NCBI GenBank assembly: GCA_964501335.1
Contig: CAZCTC010000067.1
Location: forward strand, 1 to 42,215
Direction: 5' to 3'
Source: CAZCTC01 sp964501335
GTDB taxonomy: Bacteria > Chloroflexota > Anaerolineae > B4-G1 > SLSP01
DNA: 42,215 bases
In this document: piece by piece, positions 23,226 through 32,498 of the stretch
Position numbering within the stretch: the stretch's first letter is position 1
Layout of the letters: the number at the start of each line of letters is the position of its first letter
Notes under the pieces: generated by a model
The model's input: only the letters and a program-made list of their open reading frames with translations
Databases searched by the model: none
Told to the model about the DNA's origin: nothing
Position numbers and translations under genes: made by a program

Positions 23226-25079
23226 TTATTTGGTGCGTTCGATGATCTCGGCGGCCATATCGTAGCGGCCGAAGGGCGGCATCAGGTAGACGCCGGCGAC
23301 CAGATGGCGGAATTGCTCGATCAGTTCGATGGCGATGCGGATGCCTTCTTTGGGGCCGGATTCGGCGGCCTGGCGCATGCGCTCGCGCAGGGTTTCCGGA
23401 ATGGAAATCCCCGGCACTTCGTGGTGCAGGAATTCGGCGTGGCGGACGCCGTAGAGCGGTAAGACGCCGACCAGAACCGGGCAGTCGAGCGGGCCGTGTT
23501 GATCGGCGTAGCGCTTGAGGAACTGTTCGGCCAGTTCCGGTTCGTAGACCGGCTGCGTCAGGATGAAGTCGGCCCCGGCTTCCAGTTTGCGGCGCAGGTT
23601 TTTGATTTCGCGTTCGGGCTCCTGCGGCGTCAGGTTGAGCGCGCAGCCGACGAAGAACGAGGTGGGTTGTCCCAGATCCCCGCCGGCATGATCGACCCCT
23701 GTGTTGAACTCCTGTTTGATCAATTTGATTAACCCCGAAGGGACCAGATCGTAGTTATCCATCGCTTCCGGATAATCCCCAATTTCGGTGGGATCGCCCA
23801 TCACCACGAAGACGTTGCGGATGCCGAGGGCGTGGGCGGCCAGCAGATCGCCCTGGACGCGCAGCAGGTTGCGACCACGGGTGGGGAAATGCAGGACGGT
23901 ATCGATTTTGGCCTGGTTCTGGATCAGGTTGCAAACGGCCCAGGGGCTCATGCGCATGCGGGCCATGGGGCTGTCGGCTACATTGATCACATCGGCGCCG
24001 GCGTCGGCGAGCATGCTGGCGCCGGCGAGCAGTTTCTGGGTGCCCAGTCCCCGGGGGGGATCCATTTCCACGCCCACGACGAATTTTTTGGCACGCAATT
24101 TTTGGGCGAAGGGGGAGGCCGGTTCGGTGGCGGTCGGAGCGGGCGCCGGGGAGAGCGGAATGCGCATGGGCAGGAGTACGGGCACTTTGGAAGGCTCTGC
24201 CATGGCTTCGTGCATGGCGGCGATGTGTTCAGGCGTGGTGCCGCAGCAGCCGCCGATCAAGACGGCGCCGGCCTGCCGGAAGGCGAGGGCGTAGTGACCG
24301 AAGTAGGCGGGGCCGGCCGGGTACATGATCCGACCGCCGACCTGTTCGGGCCAGCCGGCGTTGGGCATGACGGAGAAGCGGGCTTCGGGAATGGCCTGGC
24401 GCATCTGGATTAGAATGCGCAGCGCCTGGACGGGGCCGCCGGAGCAGTTGACGCCGATCACGTCGGCGCCGGCTTCGTGGAGCCGGGTGGCGATTTTGGC
24501 GGGGGTGTCGCCCAGCAGGGTGCGGTCGTCGCGGGTGAAGGTCATGGAGGCCACGATGGGCAGGGTGCTGATTTCGCGGGCGGCGGCGACGGCTTCGCGG
24601 GCTTCGTAGAGGTCGCTGATGGTTTCGATGAGGATGAGATCGACGCCGGCTTCGACCAGTGCCGCGATCTGTTCATGGAAGGCGGCGCGGGCCTGTTCAA
24701 GCTGGACCCGGCCGAAGGGGGCGATCCGTACGCCGAGGGGGCCGACATCGCCGGCGATCAGGGCTTCTTTTCCGGATTCGCCGATGGCCTGACGGGCCAG
24801 GGTCACGCCGGCGCGGTTCAGTTCGACGACACGGTGTTCCAGGCCATGGCCGGTAAGTTTGTATTGGTTGGCGCCGAAGGTGTTGGTTTTGATGATTTGA
24901 GCGCCGGCATGTAAATAGGCCTGGTGGATTCCCATGACGATCCCGGGTTGGCTGACGTTGAGTTCGTCGAAACAGTGGTCGAAGGGGACGCCGTGGGTAT
25001 GGAGCAGTGTTCCCATTGCGCCGTCGGCCAGGAGGGGCAGCGGTTGGGTTTCAAGCCAGGAACGGAACGTATTGGTCAT
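23226..25079 (-). CDS. Bifunctional homocysteine S-methyltransferase / methylenetetrahydrofolate reductase
   Basis: A 617-aa fusion. The N-terminal half (about 1-300) is a zinc homocysteine methyltransferase barrel with ADGAMGTLLH, Cys212 (GVNCSGG) and Cys278-Cys279 (GGCCGTTPEH) as zinc ligands. The C-terminal half (about 330-617) is a MetF-type flavin reductase starting KKFVVGVEMDPPRG. The arrangement resembles Bacillus YitJ. It would make 5-methyltetrahydrofolate and also methylate homocysteine from a donor such as S-methylmethionine. It has no cobalamin domain. GAGGTAG precedes the ATG. It neighbours metE, which can use the 5-methyl-THF. Confidence 0.92.
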   Translation of the reverse strand: MTNTFRSWLETQPLPLLADGAMGTLLHTHGVPFDHCFDELNVSQPGIVMGIHQAYLHAGAQIIKTNTFGANQYKLTGHGLEHRVVELNRAGVTLARQAIGESGKEALIAGDVGPLGVRIAPFGRVQLEQARAAFHEQIAALVEAGVDLILIETISDLYEAREAVAAAREISTLPIVASMTFTRDDRTLLGDTPAKIATRLHEAGADVIGVNCSGGPVQALRILIQMRQAIPEARFSVMPNAGWPEQVGGRIMYPAGPAYFGHYALAFRQAGAVLIGGCCGTTPEHIAAMHEAMAEPSKVPVLLPMRIPLSPAPAPTATEPASPFAQKLRAKKFVVGVEMDPPRGLGTQKLLAGASMLADAGADVINVADSPMARMRMSPWAVCNLIQNQAKIDTVLHFPTRGRNLLRVQGDLLAAHALGIRNVFVVMGDPTEIGDYPEAMDNYDLVPSGLIKLIKQEFNTGVDHAGGDLGQPTSFFVGCALNLTPQEPEREIKNLRRKLEAGADFILTQPVYEPELAEQFLKRYADQHGPLDCPVLVGVLPLYGVRHAEFLHHEVPGISIPETLRERMRQAAESGPKEGIRIAIELIEQFRHLVAGVYLMPPFGRYDMAAEIIERTK

Positions 25080-25125
25080 GACTGACTACCTCATTATTGA
25101 TTATTAGGATATTGGAAGTGTAATG

Positions 25126-25155
25126 ATAAAACATAAAACGTAAAACGTAAAACGT
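25126..25155. repeat. Tandem 7-bp repeat (RTAAAAC, four copies)
   Basis: ATAAAAC twice, then GTAAAAC twice, then GT. It lies 47 bp upstream of the methyltransferase/MTHFR start on the minus strand. The same type occurs at 33970. Confidence 0.8.
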
Positions 25156-25180
25156 GATGATTCGTTGTGGGGGGCGTTTT

Positions 25181-25281
25181 GGCGTCCCGCAAATGATTCT
25201 TTTCCGGCCAGATGCGATGTGCCGGAGGGGGAATTTATGTTTGCGGCGGCTTTCTGAAGCCGCCGCAAACATGGTGTTTTC
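25181..25281 (+). repeat. Composite hairpin element, copy 4
   Basis: Head GGCGTCCCGCAAATGATTC, shortened middle, perfect 16-bp hairpin ATGTTTGCGGCGGCTT/AAGCCGCCGCAAACAT (25237-25252, 25257-25272, loop TCTG). It also serves as the 3' hairpin of metE on the minus strand. Confidence 0.75.
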
Positions 25282-25289
25282 TTTTGTTT

Positions 25290-27572
25290 TCAAGCCTGTG
25301 GGGGGACCTCGTTTCCTTCGAGGGCGGAGGCGATGAGTTGTTCGCGCAGGACATGGACGGCGTCGAGCATGTGGCGCAGGGCCGGGATGACCTCTTCCCA
25401 GGAGCGGGTTTTCAGGCCGCAGTCGGGGTTGACCCAGATCTGGTCGGGGCGGAGGTAGCGCAGGAAGGTGTTGAGTTTGCTGAGGATGGCGGTGGCATCC
25501 GGGATGACCGGGCTGTGGATATCGTAGACGCCGGGGCCGATTTCCCGTTGGTAGTGATAGGCGCTCAGTTCGCGCAGCGTTTCATCTTCACTGCGGGCAT
25601 TTTCGATGGAGATGACATCGGCGTCCATGCGGTCGATGGCGGGGAGGATGTCGCCGAACTCGGCGTAGCACATGTGGGTGTGGATCTGGGTTTCCGGGCG
25701 GGCGGCGGCGACGGCCAATCGGAAGGCGTCGACGGTCCAGCGGAGGTAGTCATCGCGGCGGGCCGGGTTGAGCGGGAGCCCTTCTCGGAGGGCCGGCTCA
25801 TCGACCTGGATGATGCGAGCGCCGGCGGCTTCCAGATCGGCGATTTCGGCGCGCAGGGCCAGGGCCAGCTGGAAGGCGATGGCGCGCCGGGGTATGTCGG
25901 TGCGCGGGTAGGACCAGTTGAGCAGGGTGACTGGGCCGGTGAGCATCCCTTTGACGGGGCGGGCGGTGAAGGATTGGGCCAGACGGTATTCCCGGACGGT
26001 CATTTCGGCAGGCCGGCGGATATCTCCGTAGATGATGGGCGGCCGGACGCAGCGGCTGCCGAAGCTTTGGACCCACCCTTCTTCCGTGAAGGCAAAGCCC
26101 TCCAGTTTTTGAGCAAAATATTCCACCATGTCGGTCCGTTCAAATTCCCCGTGGACCAGGACATCCAGCCCCAGACCTTCCTGGATGCCGATGGTGTAGG
26201 CGATCCAGGCGTCGATGGCGGCCTGGTATTCGGCTTCGGTGAGTTCTCCTTTATGAAGGCGGGTGCGCAGCCGGCGAACGGCGGCCGTTTGGGGGAAGGA
26301 GCCGATGGTGGTGGTGGGCAGGATCGGCAGTTTGATCTGCCGGGGCCGCCGTTCGGCAAAGGTGAGGCTGCGTTGAAAATCGACCGGTTGGAGTGATTCC
26401 AGTTGTTGGTGGAGCAGCGGATCGTCAGGGGAGAAATCCCGGAAGGTGGTCCAGGCGGCGGTGAGCGGCGAGAAATCGGTGGGGAGGCCGTTCAGTGTGC
26501 GGGTGAGCAGGCGGGCTTCAGTCAGTTTTTCTTCGGCGAAGGCCAGGATGCCGCAGAGGGCCGGCGGCAGGTGGGTTTCACGGGCGGTGCTATAGGGGAC
26601 GAATTGCAGGGAGCTGGAGAGGCTTACGCGCAGCGGAGCCTTTTCGGCCAGTTCGTGTAACAGGGCCAGAGTGGTTTCGGGATGGATGTGCCAGACGGCC
26701 CGTCCATCTACGATGCCGGCGCCGAGGGTTTTCCCTTTAGGCCAGCCGTGGGTGCGAATCAGCTTGAGGGTTTCGCCGCGGGTGAAATCCAGGGTGAGGA
26801 TGTCGACAGGCAGTTCGGAAAGCCAGGGGTAGCTGGCATCGGGATCGTCAAAAAAAGTGACGAGATTAATGCGCGGGCCGGTTCCATAAAGGTAAGTGTA
26901 GGCTTCACGAGCGGCGGTGTGGAGTGTTTCATCGTTGCCCAGGACCAGGATCGGTTCGTGCAGCTGTACTTCGATCACGCCAAGGTCGCGGAGTTGGGTG
27001 AGCAGTTCGCGGTAGAGGGGCAGGAGTCGGGTCAGGATGTCGGAAAAGGGCATCGTGAGATGGGCGATTTTCAGGAAGGTCAAGGGGCCGGGAATGATGG
27101 GGACGGCTTTGGGGCCCAGGAGGGCCAGCGCGCGTTTGACGGTTTCCAGAAAGTCGGTGAGGTCGGCCGCGGGCAGCATTTCGGGCGTGATTTCGGGGAC
27201 CAGATAATGGTAATTGGTGTCGAACCATTTGGTCATTTCCAGGGCGGGGATGCCTTCCCGGCCGCGGGCCATGGCGAAGTAGCGGTCCAGGCCGGCGAGC
27301 GGTTCAAAACGGGCCGGGATCAGGCCGAAGCGGATCGTCCAATCCAGGATGGCGTCGTAGAGGGTGCTGTCGCCCACGCCGATCAGGTCGATGCCGGCGT
27401 CGAGTTGGGCCTGCCAGTTGGCGGTTTCGATCTGTTCGAGAGTGCGATAGAGGGCCGCGGCATCGACGGAGCCGTTCCAGTAATTTTCCAGGGCGCGTTT
27501 TAGCTCTCGCTGTTTGCCGATACGGGGATAGCCGAGTGTTTGCGAGAGGATGGGGAGCGGTTTGTGTTCCAT
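25290..27572 (-). CDS. metE: Cobalamin-independent methionine synthase
   Basis: A 760-aa MetE transferring the methyl group of 5-methyltetrahydrofolate-triglutamate to homocysteine. The N-terminal half opens with TLGYPRIGKQRELKRALE. The catalytic half has the zinc ligands His633 and Cys635 (HTHMCYAEF) and Cys718 (NPDCGLKTRSW), plus VDEPALREGLPL. The start at 27572 has AAAGGA 7 nt upstream and matches family N-termini. A longer open frame adds 43 codons from a composite repeat and is rejected. Its 3' end abuts a composite element hairpin. Having MetE makes methionine synthesis independent of B12, although the genome also has a B12-dependent mutase. Confidence 0.96.
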   Translation of the reverse strand: MEHKPLPILSQTLGYPRIGKQRELKRALENYWNGSVDAAALYRTLEQIETANWQAQLDAGIDLIGVGDSTLYDAILDWTIRFGLIPARFEPLAGLDRYFAMARGREGIPALEMTKWFDTNYHYLVPEITPEMLPAADLTDFLETVKRALALLGPKAVPIIPGPLTFLKIAHLTMPFSDILTRLLPLYRELLTQLRDLGVIEVQLHEPILVLGNDETLHTAAREAYTYLYGTGPRINLVTFFDDPDASYPWLSELPVDILTLDFTRGETLKLIRTHGWPKGKTLGAGIVDGRAVWHIHPETTLALLHELAEKAPLRVSLSSSLQFVPYSTARETHLPPALCGILAFAEEKLTEARLLTRTLNGLPTDFSPLTAAWTTFRDFSPDDPLLHQQLESLQPVDFQRSLTFAERRPRQIKLPILPTTTIGSFPQTAAVRRLRTRLHKGELTEAEYQAAIDAWIAYTIGIQEGLGLDVLVHGEFERTDMVEYFAQKLEGFAFTEEGWVQSFGSRCVRPPIIYGDIRRPAEMTVREYRLAQSFTARPVKGMLTGPVTLLNWSYPRTDIPRRAIAFQLALALRAEIADLEAAGARIIQVDEPALREGLPLNPARRDDYLRWTVDAFRLAVAAARPETQIHTHMCYAEFGDILPAIDRMDADVISIENARSEDETLRELSAYHYQREIGPGVYDIHSPVIPDATAILSKLNTFLRYLRPDQIWVNPDCGLKTRSWEEVIPALRHMLDAVHVLREQLIASALEGNEVPPQA

Positions 27573-27654
27573 TGTGAATCCTTTATTTGAATATATTTGT
27601 TTGAATTTTAACGTTTTATTTAGATTTCTGCAAGCGGGGGGCAGGTCCTCTCCC

Positions 27655-27746
27655 CGTAAGGCACGCCGCGCAGGATGGGAGGGAGAGAGTTTTTTATTCA
27701 TTTTTTTCGCGCGCCGTCTGCGGCGCGCGAAAAAATGGGCTTTTTC
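27655..27746 (+). repeat. Composite hairpin element, copy 5 (degenerate head)
   Basis: GTAAGGCACGCCGCGC box, GGGAGGGAGAGAG, T-rich tract, hairpin core 27702-27716 with 27721-27735 (loop TCTG), GGGCTTTTTCTC tail. The head is barely recognisable. Confidence 0.65.
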
Positions 27747-27938
27747 TCAACCAGTGCGGTTAGTCTGAAAAAAAAGCCTATGTTTTTGTGCACAGGCCCC
27801 CTCCCAACCCTCCCCCCTGTCGTTGCACCGGTGCGACGCGCTTTTAGGGAGATTCGTTGCGAAGATGTGTCGCCGGCATGGCGGTGAGGGGGAGGGCTTT
27901 GTGGACGTTGTCGTCGGGGCGGCTCTGGAAAAGGCCAA

Positions 27939-28163
27939 AGCAAGTAGACAGCAGCAAGTAGACAGCAGCAAGTAGACAGCAGCAAGTAGACAGCAGCAAG
28001 TAGACAGNNNNNNNNNNNNNNNNNNNNNNNNNNNNNNNNNNNNNNNNNNNNNNNNNNNNNNNNNNNNNNNNNNNNNNNNNNNNNNNNNNNNNNNNNNNNN
28101 NNNNNNNAGCAAGTAGACAGCAGCAAGTAGACAGCAGCAAGTAGACAGCAGCAAGTAGACAGC
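27939..28163. repeat. 14-bp tandem repeat array AGCAAGTAGACAGC
   Basis: Almost five perfect copies before the gap (27939-28007) and four perfect copies after it (28108-28163). Copy number in the genome is unknown because 100 N of placeholder length interrupt the array. The 15-bp sequence CTCTGGAAAAGGCCA occurs on both sides of the array. There are no spacers, so it is not CRISPR. Confidence 0.9.
28008..28107. other. Assembly gap (100 N)
   Basis: Exactly 100 N inside the tandem array, which suggests a scaffold placeholder rather than a measured length. Confidence 0.97.
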
Positions 28164-28183
28164 CTGCATCATCGGAGTAACTC

Positions 28184-28298
28184 TGGAAAAGGCCATATTT
28201 TGGTGCGCATTCTGATGCGCACCAAAATATAAACAAAAAAACTCTCTCCCCCGATCCAGCGCGACGCATCTTACAGGGAAGGCATCATTTGCGGGGCG
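28184..28298 (-). repeat. Composite hairpin element, copy 6
   Basis: Minus orientation: head GCCCCGCAAATGATGCC, GATGCGTCGCGC box, purine tract, perfect 16-bp hairpin (28195-28210, 28215-28230, loop TCTG) whose core GGTGCGCA differs from the others yet pairs fully. Confidence 0.75.
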
Positions 28299-28378
28299 TT
28301 ACAAGGCCAGCCTGTTTTCAACACAGAAGGCCATGCCGGGGAGGCATCCCGAAGGATGAAAATAGATTTTGGGGTTAG

Positions 28379-28448
28379 AGGGCGCCCACGCAGGGGCGCC
28401 CCTACCGGGGACGTTTTCCGCGTAGGGGCGGCCCGATGTGGCCGCCCT
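28379..28448. repeat. GC-rich double-hairpin repeat, copy 1
   Basis: GGGCGCCCACGCAGGGGCGCCCCTAC, a variable middle, then GTAGGGGCGGCCCGATGTGGCCGCCC, where GGGCGGCC and GGCCGCCC pair. The second copy is at 34564. Confidence 0.8.
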
Positions 28449-28609
28449 CGGGGAGATTTTTGCACGACGAGGCCTGTTTTCAGCACAGAAGGCCGATGCA
28501 TTTTGCGAGAGGACATAGAAGGGTAGATATTTCCTATATCTTAAGGTATACGACATGAACTAAAATCATGGAGTTGGTCTGTTATCCATTTAAAGCCAAG
28601 GAGGATGGG

Positions 28610-29911
28610 ATGCAAAACAAGGGAGGGTGGATTGGTCTGTTGCTTGCCGTGTTGATTCTGGTGGGGGGGAGTTTGCCGGTGCGGGCTGCTCCTCCTGATC
28701 CGCAGAATCCAGTTGTCCCTGATGTTCCGGTTGCGCCTCAGGCGGCGACTGCCCGGCCGGCTTTTATCATCGATCACAACAATACTGACATCACTAAAAT
28801 TCCGGATAGCTGGTTGACCGCGGCCCGTACGCGGGTGGCTTTCGTTTACGGCCATACCTCACATGGGAGCCAGCTGGTATCCGGGGCGACCTATCTGCGC
28901 GATCAGGTTAATGCCACCCGTTACAATTTCTTTACCGGGAGTACAATTCCGGCGCAGCGCAATCCAATCGGGATGCGGGCGGCGGATGATGGGGGATGGT
29001 CCTGGGATGCGAGCGCTTTTCTGACTAAGGCCCGGACCAGTCTGAATGCTACCGGCCATGCCACAGAAACTCAACAGATCCGGGTCTTTATGTGGTCGTG
29101 GTGTGGGCAGATGTCGGATTCCAACTATGCCTATCCGGCCACGGTGGATTCCTACCTTTCGATGATGTCGCAACTGGAGCAGGAATATCCCAATGTGATT
29201 TTTGTCTACATGACGGGGCACACCGATTCCGGCAATGCGACGTTGTTAAATCAGAACAACGATCGGATCCGGGCTTATGCCCGGGCCAACGGCAAGGTCC
29301 TTTACGATTTTGCGGACATCGAGAGCTGGCTGCCGGATGGCACCCGTTATACCAATCCGACCGACAGCTGTCCCTGGTGCCAGAGCTGGTGCGACAGTCA
29401 TCCCGAGCAATGTGTGAGCCTGCCCAGTTGTGCTCACTCTCATGGGTTTAATTGTAAGTTGAAGGGGCAGGCGTTGTGGTGGATGGCGGCCCGGCTGGCC
29501 GGTTGGGAAGGGATCACGCTTTCAACGATGTCGACTTCGGCGGCGACGGCAGGCAACGGCCAGCGGGTGACTTACACGGTGGCGTTGCGGGAGTTGAATT
29601 CGCCGTTGACGGCAACCGTGCGGATGACGAACAGTTTGCCGACCGGATTGACTTATGTGCCCGGTTCACTCTCGGCGACTTCCGGCGTGGTCACGGCGGC
29701 GGCACCGGCATTGTACTGGTCGGGGCTCTTCTCGCCGACCCCGATTGTGACGGTGACCTACGCGGTGACGGTCAATACGACCAACACCGTCTGGTTGACG
29801 AGTACGGCGGTGGCGTTGGCGGATGGATATGCCCCGTTGACGTTGACGGCGGCCATTCATGTCAATCCGGTATGGGCGAAGACTTATCTGCCGTTGGTGC
29901 TGAAAGATTAG
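28610..29911 (+). CDS. Secreted SGNH-like protein with one DUF11-type repeat
   Basis: A 433-aa exported protein. The signal peptide (about 1-27) ends near VRA-A. A domain of about 250 residues follows, with FVYGHTSHGSQ, FMWSWCGQMSDSNYAYP, FVYMTGHTD, KVLYDFADIE, a Cys-rich CPWCQSWC patch and HSHGFNCKLKGQALWW. The spacing of these blocks resembles SGNH hydrolases, but I cannot assign catalytic residues with confidence. One DUF11-like beta repeat (about 305-415: RVTYTVALRE, TNSLPTGLTYVPGS) follows. The protein ends with KTYLPLVLKD, a C-terminal motif frequent in exported Chloroflexota proteins. The start follows AAGGAGG. The next gene is a clear paralog. Confidence 0.75.
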   Translation: MQNKGGWIGLLLAVLILVGGSLPVRAAPPDPQNPVVPDVPVAPQAATARPAFIIDHNNTDITKIPDSWLTAARTRVAFVYGHTSHGSQLVSGATYLRDQVNATRYNFFTGSTIPAQRNPIGMRAADDGGWSWDASAFLTKARTSLNATGHATETQQIRVFMWSWCGQMSDSNYAYPATVDSYLSMMSQLEQEYPNVIFVYMTGHTDSGNATLLNQNNDRIRAYARANGKVLYDFADIESWLPDGTRYTNPTDSCPWCQSWCDSHPEQCVSLPSCAHSHGFNCKLKGQALWWMAARLAGWEGITLSTMSTSAATAGNGQRVTYTVALRELNSPLTATVRMTNSLPTGLTYVPGSLSATSGVVTAAAPALYWSGLFSPTPIVTVTYAVTVNTTNTVWLTSTAVALADGYAPLTLTAAIHVNPVWAKTYLPLVLKD

Positions 29912-29936
29912 GGGTTGTTATTTCAAGGAGGATCGA

Positions 29937-32477
29937 ATGCAGAAGAACAAGTATGGGTGGATCGGGTTGTTGCTGGTGACTTTATGGTTGATGCTGGGGG
30001 GGACGGCTGTTCTGGCGGCTCCACCGCCGCCGAAACGATCCAGCAATGCGGCCGCCGCTCAAGCGCCGGTAGCCCGGCCTTCGTTCATCATTGATCACAA
30101 CCATGCCGATATTACTAAAATTCCGGATGCCTGGCTGACGGCGGCGCGCACACGGGTGGCTTTTGTGTATGGGCATACCTCGCATGGCAGCCAGCTGGTG
30201 ACGGGTGGCGAGTACTGGCGGGATCAGGTCGATGCGACCCGCTACAATTTTATTACAAACTGGGCCACGATTCCTGAACCAGGGGATCCCGTCGGGTTGC
30301 GCGTGGGAGACGACGGCGGCTGGTCCTGGGATGCGGATGTTTTCCTGGCGACGGCACGAGAGCATCTGGATGCTACGGGGAATGCGACCGAGACTCAGCA
30401 GATCCGGGTCTTTATGTGGTCGTGGTGCGGGCAGATGTCGGATTCCAACTATGCCTATCCGGAAACCGTGGACTCTTATCTTTCCATGATGTCGCAGCTG
30501 GAAGCGGAATATCCCGATGTGATTTTCGTTTATATGACGGGACATACCGATGCCTATAATGCCACGTTGTTGAATCAGAACAACGATCGGATCCGGGCCT
30601 ATGTGCGGGACAACGGCAAGGTCCTTTACGATTTTGCGGACATCGAGAGCTGGTTGCCGGACGGCACCCCTTACGCGGCGCCGGGCGACAGCTGCCCCTG
30701 GTGTGAATCGTGGTGTACCAGCCATCCTGAGCAATGTCAGAATTTGCCGGCGACCGACAATGAGTGCGCGCATTCGCACGGCTTCAATTGCAAGTTGAAG
30801 GGGCAGGCCTTCTGGTGGCTGGCGGCCCGGTTGGCCGGCTGGGAAGGGACCTCTTCTTCGACGATATCGGCTTCTACTACGACGGCGACCTACGGCGAGC
30901 GGGTGACTTATACGGTGAGGTTGCAGAATTTGGGAATTCCGGTGACTCAGACGGTGTGGTTTACCGGCACGGTGCCCACCGGATTGAGCTATGTAGCGGG
31001 AACGGTATCGGGTGGAGCGTCGGTCATGCCGCCCTTTGTGTACTGGTCGGGGGTTTTGACGCCGACGCCGGCCGTGACGCTGACCTATGGGGTGACCGTG
31101 AATACGACGATTTCGGGTGTGGTGACGACCACTGCGATTGTGACGGCTGCCGGTTATACGCCTTTGACGCTGACGGCACCGTTGCGGGTGACCGGCCCGA
31201 GTGCTCCTTTACCTTCAACCCTGTCGGCTTCGGCGACTACGGCGAATTACGGGCAACGGGTGACGTACACGCTGGTGCTGCGCGGGTTTGGATCTCCTTT
31301 GACGAAGACGGTGTGGTTGACCAACACCTTACCTGCCGGATTGAGCTATGTGCCGGGAACGTTGTCGGGGGGAGGGTCGTTCTCGTCACCGTTTGTGCAC
31401 TGGAGCGGGAATTTCTTTTCGGTGCCGGCTGTCACGGTGACCTATGCGGTGACCGTGAACACCACCAGTACGGTGCGGTTGACGAACTCGGCGATCATGG
31501 CGGCGGACGGTTATCTGCCGGTGACGTTGACGTCGGCATTGGAGGTCAACCAGCCTTTGATCAAAACCTATCTTCCCATTGTGATCCGACGTTATCCGGC
31601 GAACACGCTGGCCGGCTGTGCGATGTTCCCTTCCGACAATATCTGGAACACCCCAGTGGATACGCTGCCGGTCGATGCCAATTCGGCGGCCTATGTGACG
31701 GCGATGGGGGCGTCAAGCCGTGTCCATGCGGATTTCGGCTCGGGATTGTGGGAAGGGTTCCCGATCGGCATTCCTTTCAATCTGGTGCGGAACAACCAGT
31801 CGCTTTCGGCGGTGAATTTCATCTGGCCTGATGAGAGCGATGCCGGGCCTTATCCTGTTCCCGCCAGTCCGTTGATCGAGGGAAATCCGGCGGGCGACGG
31901 CGATCGCCATATCTTGATGTTGAATCAGGATACCTGTATGCTTTACGAACTCTATGCGGCGCATCGCGAATCGGACGGCTGGTATGCGGGGTCGGGCGCG
32001 ATCTTCGATCTGAAGTCTCATGCGTTGCGGCCGGATACCTGGACTTCGGCGGATGCGGCGGGGCTGCCGATCCTGCCGGGATTGGTGCGCTATGACGAGG
32101 TGGCTTCCGGTGAGATCCGTCATGCGATTCGGTTTACCTCGAATACGACAAAGGCGGCCTATGTCTGGCCGGCGCGCCATCAGGCTGCTTACCATGCGAC
32201 GGCGAGTTCTCCGCCGATGGGCCAGTGGTTCCGGCTGAAGGCCAGCTACAACATTTCGACTTTTTCGCCGCAGGTGCAGGTGATCTTACGGGCGTTGAAG
32301 AAGTATGGGATGATTCTGGCCGACAACGGCAGCTCCTGGTATCTTTCGGGGGTTCCGGATGAGCGCTGGGATAACGATATGCTGCATGAGCTGGATACGA
32401 TTCCGGGGTCGGCTTTTGAGGCGGTGAATGTTTCGTCGCTGCGGCTCAGTCCGAATTCGGGGCAGGTGAAGCCGTAA
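29937..32477 (+). CDS. Secreted SGNH-like protein, two DUF11-type repeats and an extra C-terminal domain
   Basis: An 846-aa paralog of the preceding protein. It has a signal peptide (1-28), an SGNH-like domain (about 45-305) nearly the same as its neighbour's, and two DUF11-like repeats (about 305-415 and 420-530). Then comes KTYLPIVIRR at 543-552, which in the first protein is the very C-terminus. A further domain of about 285 residues follows, beginning PSDNIWNTPVDTLPVD and containing GDRHILML, GSGAIFDLKSHALRP, GLPILPGLVRYDE and YGMILADNGSSWY. This is a recurrent bacterial extracellular domain whose function I do not know. AAGGAGGA precedes the ATG. It looks like a duplicated gene extended by fusion. 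Confidence 0.75.
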   Translation: MQKNKYGWIGLLLVTLWLMLGGTAVLAAPPPPKRSSNAAAAQAPVARPSFIIDHNHADITKIPDAWLTAARTRVAFVYGHTSHGSQLVTGGEYWRDQVDATRYNFITNWATIPEPGDPVGLRVGDDGGWSWDADVFLATAREHLDATGNATETQQIRVFMWSWCGQMSDSNYAYPETVDSYLSMMSQLEAEYPDVIFVYMTGHTDAYNATLLNQNNDRIRAYVRDNGKVLYDFADIESWLPDGTPYAAPGDSCPWCESWCTSHPEQCQNLPATDNECAHSHGFNCKLKGQAFWWLAARLAGWEGTSSSTISASTTTATYGERVTYTVRLQNLGIPVTQTVWFTGTVPTGLSYVAGTVSGGASVMPPFVYWSGVLTPTPAVTLTYGVTVNTTISGVVTTTAIVTAAGYTPLTLTAPLRVTGPSAPLPSTLSASATTANYGQRVTYTLVLRGFGSPLTKTVWLTNTLPAGLSYVPGTLSGGGSFSSPFVHWSGNFFSVPAVTVTYAVTVNTTSTVRLTNSAIMAADGYLPVTLTSALEVNQPLIKTYLPIVIRRYPANTLAGCAMFPSDNIWNTPVDTLPVDANSAAYVTAMGASSRVHADFGSGLWEGFPIGIPFNLVRNNQSLSAVNFIWPDESDAGPYPVPASPLIEGNPAGDGDRHILMLNQDTCMLYELYAAHRESDGWYAGSGAIFDLKSHALRPDTWTSADAAGLPILPGLVRYDEVASGEIRHAIRFTSNTTKAAYVWPARHQAAYHATASSPPMGQWFRLKASYNISTFSPQVQVILRALKKYGMILADNGSSWYLSGVPDERWDNDMLHELDTIPGSAFEAVNVSSLRLSPNSGQVKP

Positions 32478-32498
32478 GGGGAAGTCGACAAATATTAT

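Larger units (their letters stand above)
27573..28609. other. About 1 kb of repeats without genes, with an assembly gap
   Basis: Contents in order: composite element copy 5, a C-rich stretch without visible features, a 14-bp tandem array broken by 100 N, a reverse composite element, and a pair of GC-rich hairpins also found at 34564. Between 28309 and 28495 the imperfect palindrome GGCCTGTTTTCAGCACAGAAGGCC-like unit occurs twice. I see no coding signal. Confidence 0.7.

Noticed and set aside
27573..27701. N-terminal extension of metE
   Set aside because: Encoded by composite repeat and its hairpin; a better start with a ribosome site is at 27572.
27939..28163. CRISPR array
   Set aside because: Repeats are 14 bp and contiguous with no spacers, and there are no cas genes in the window.
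27698..28269. Several frames with Leu/Cys repeats such as CLLAAVYLLLSTC
   Set aside because: Translation of the 14-bp tandem array in three frames, interrupted by N; no start signals.
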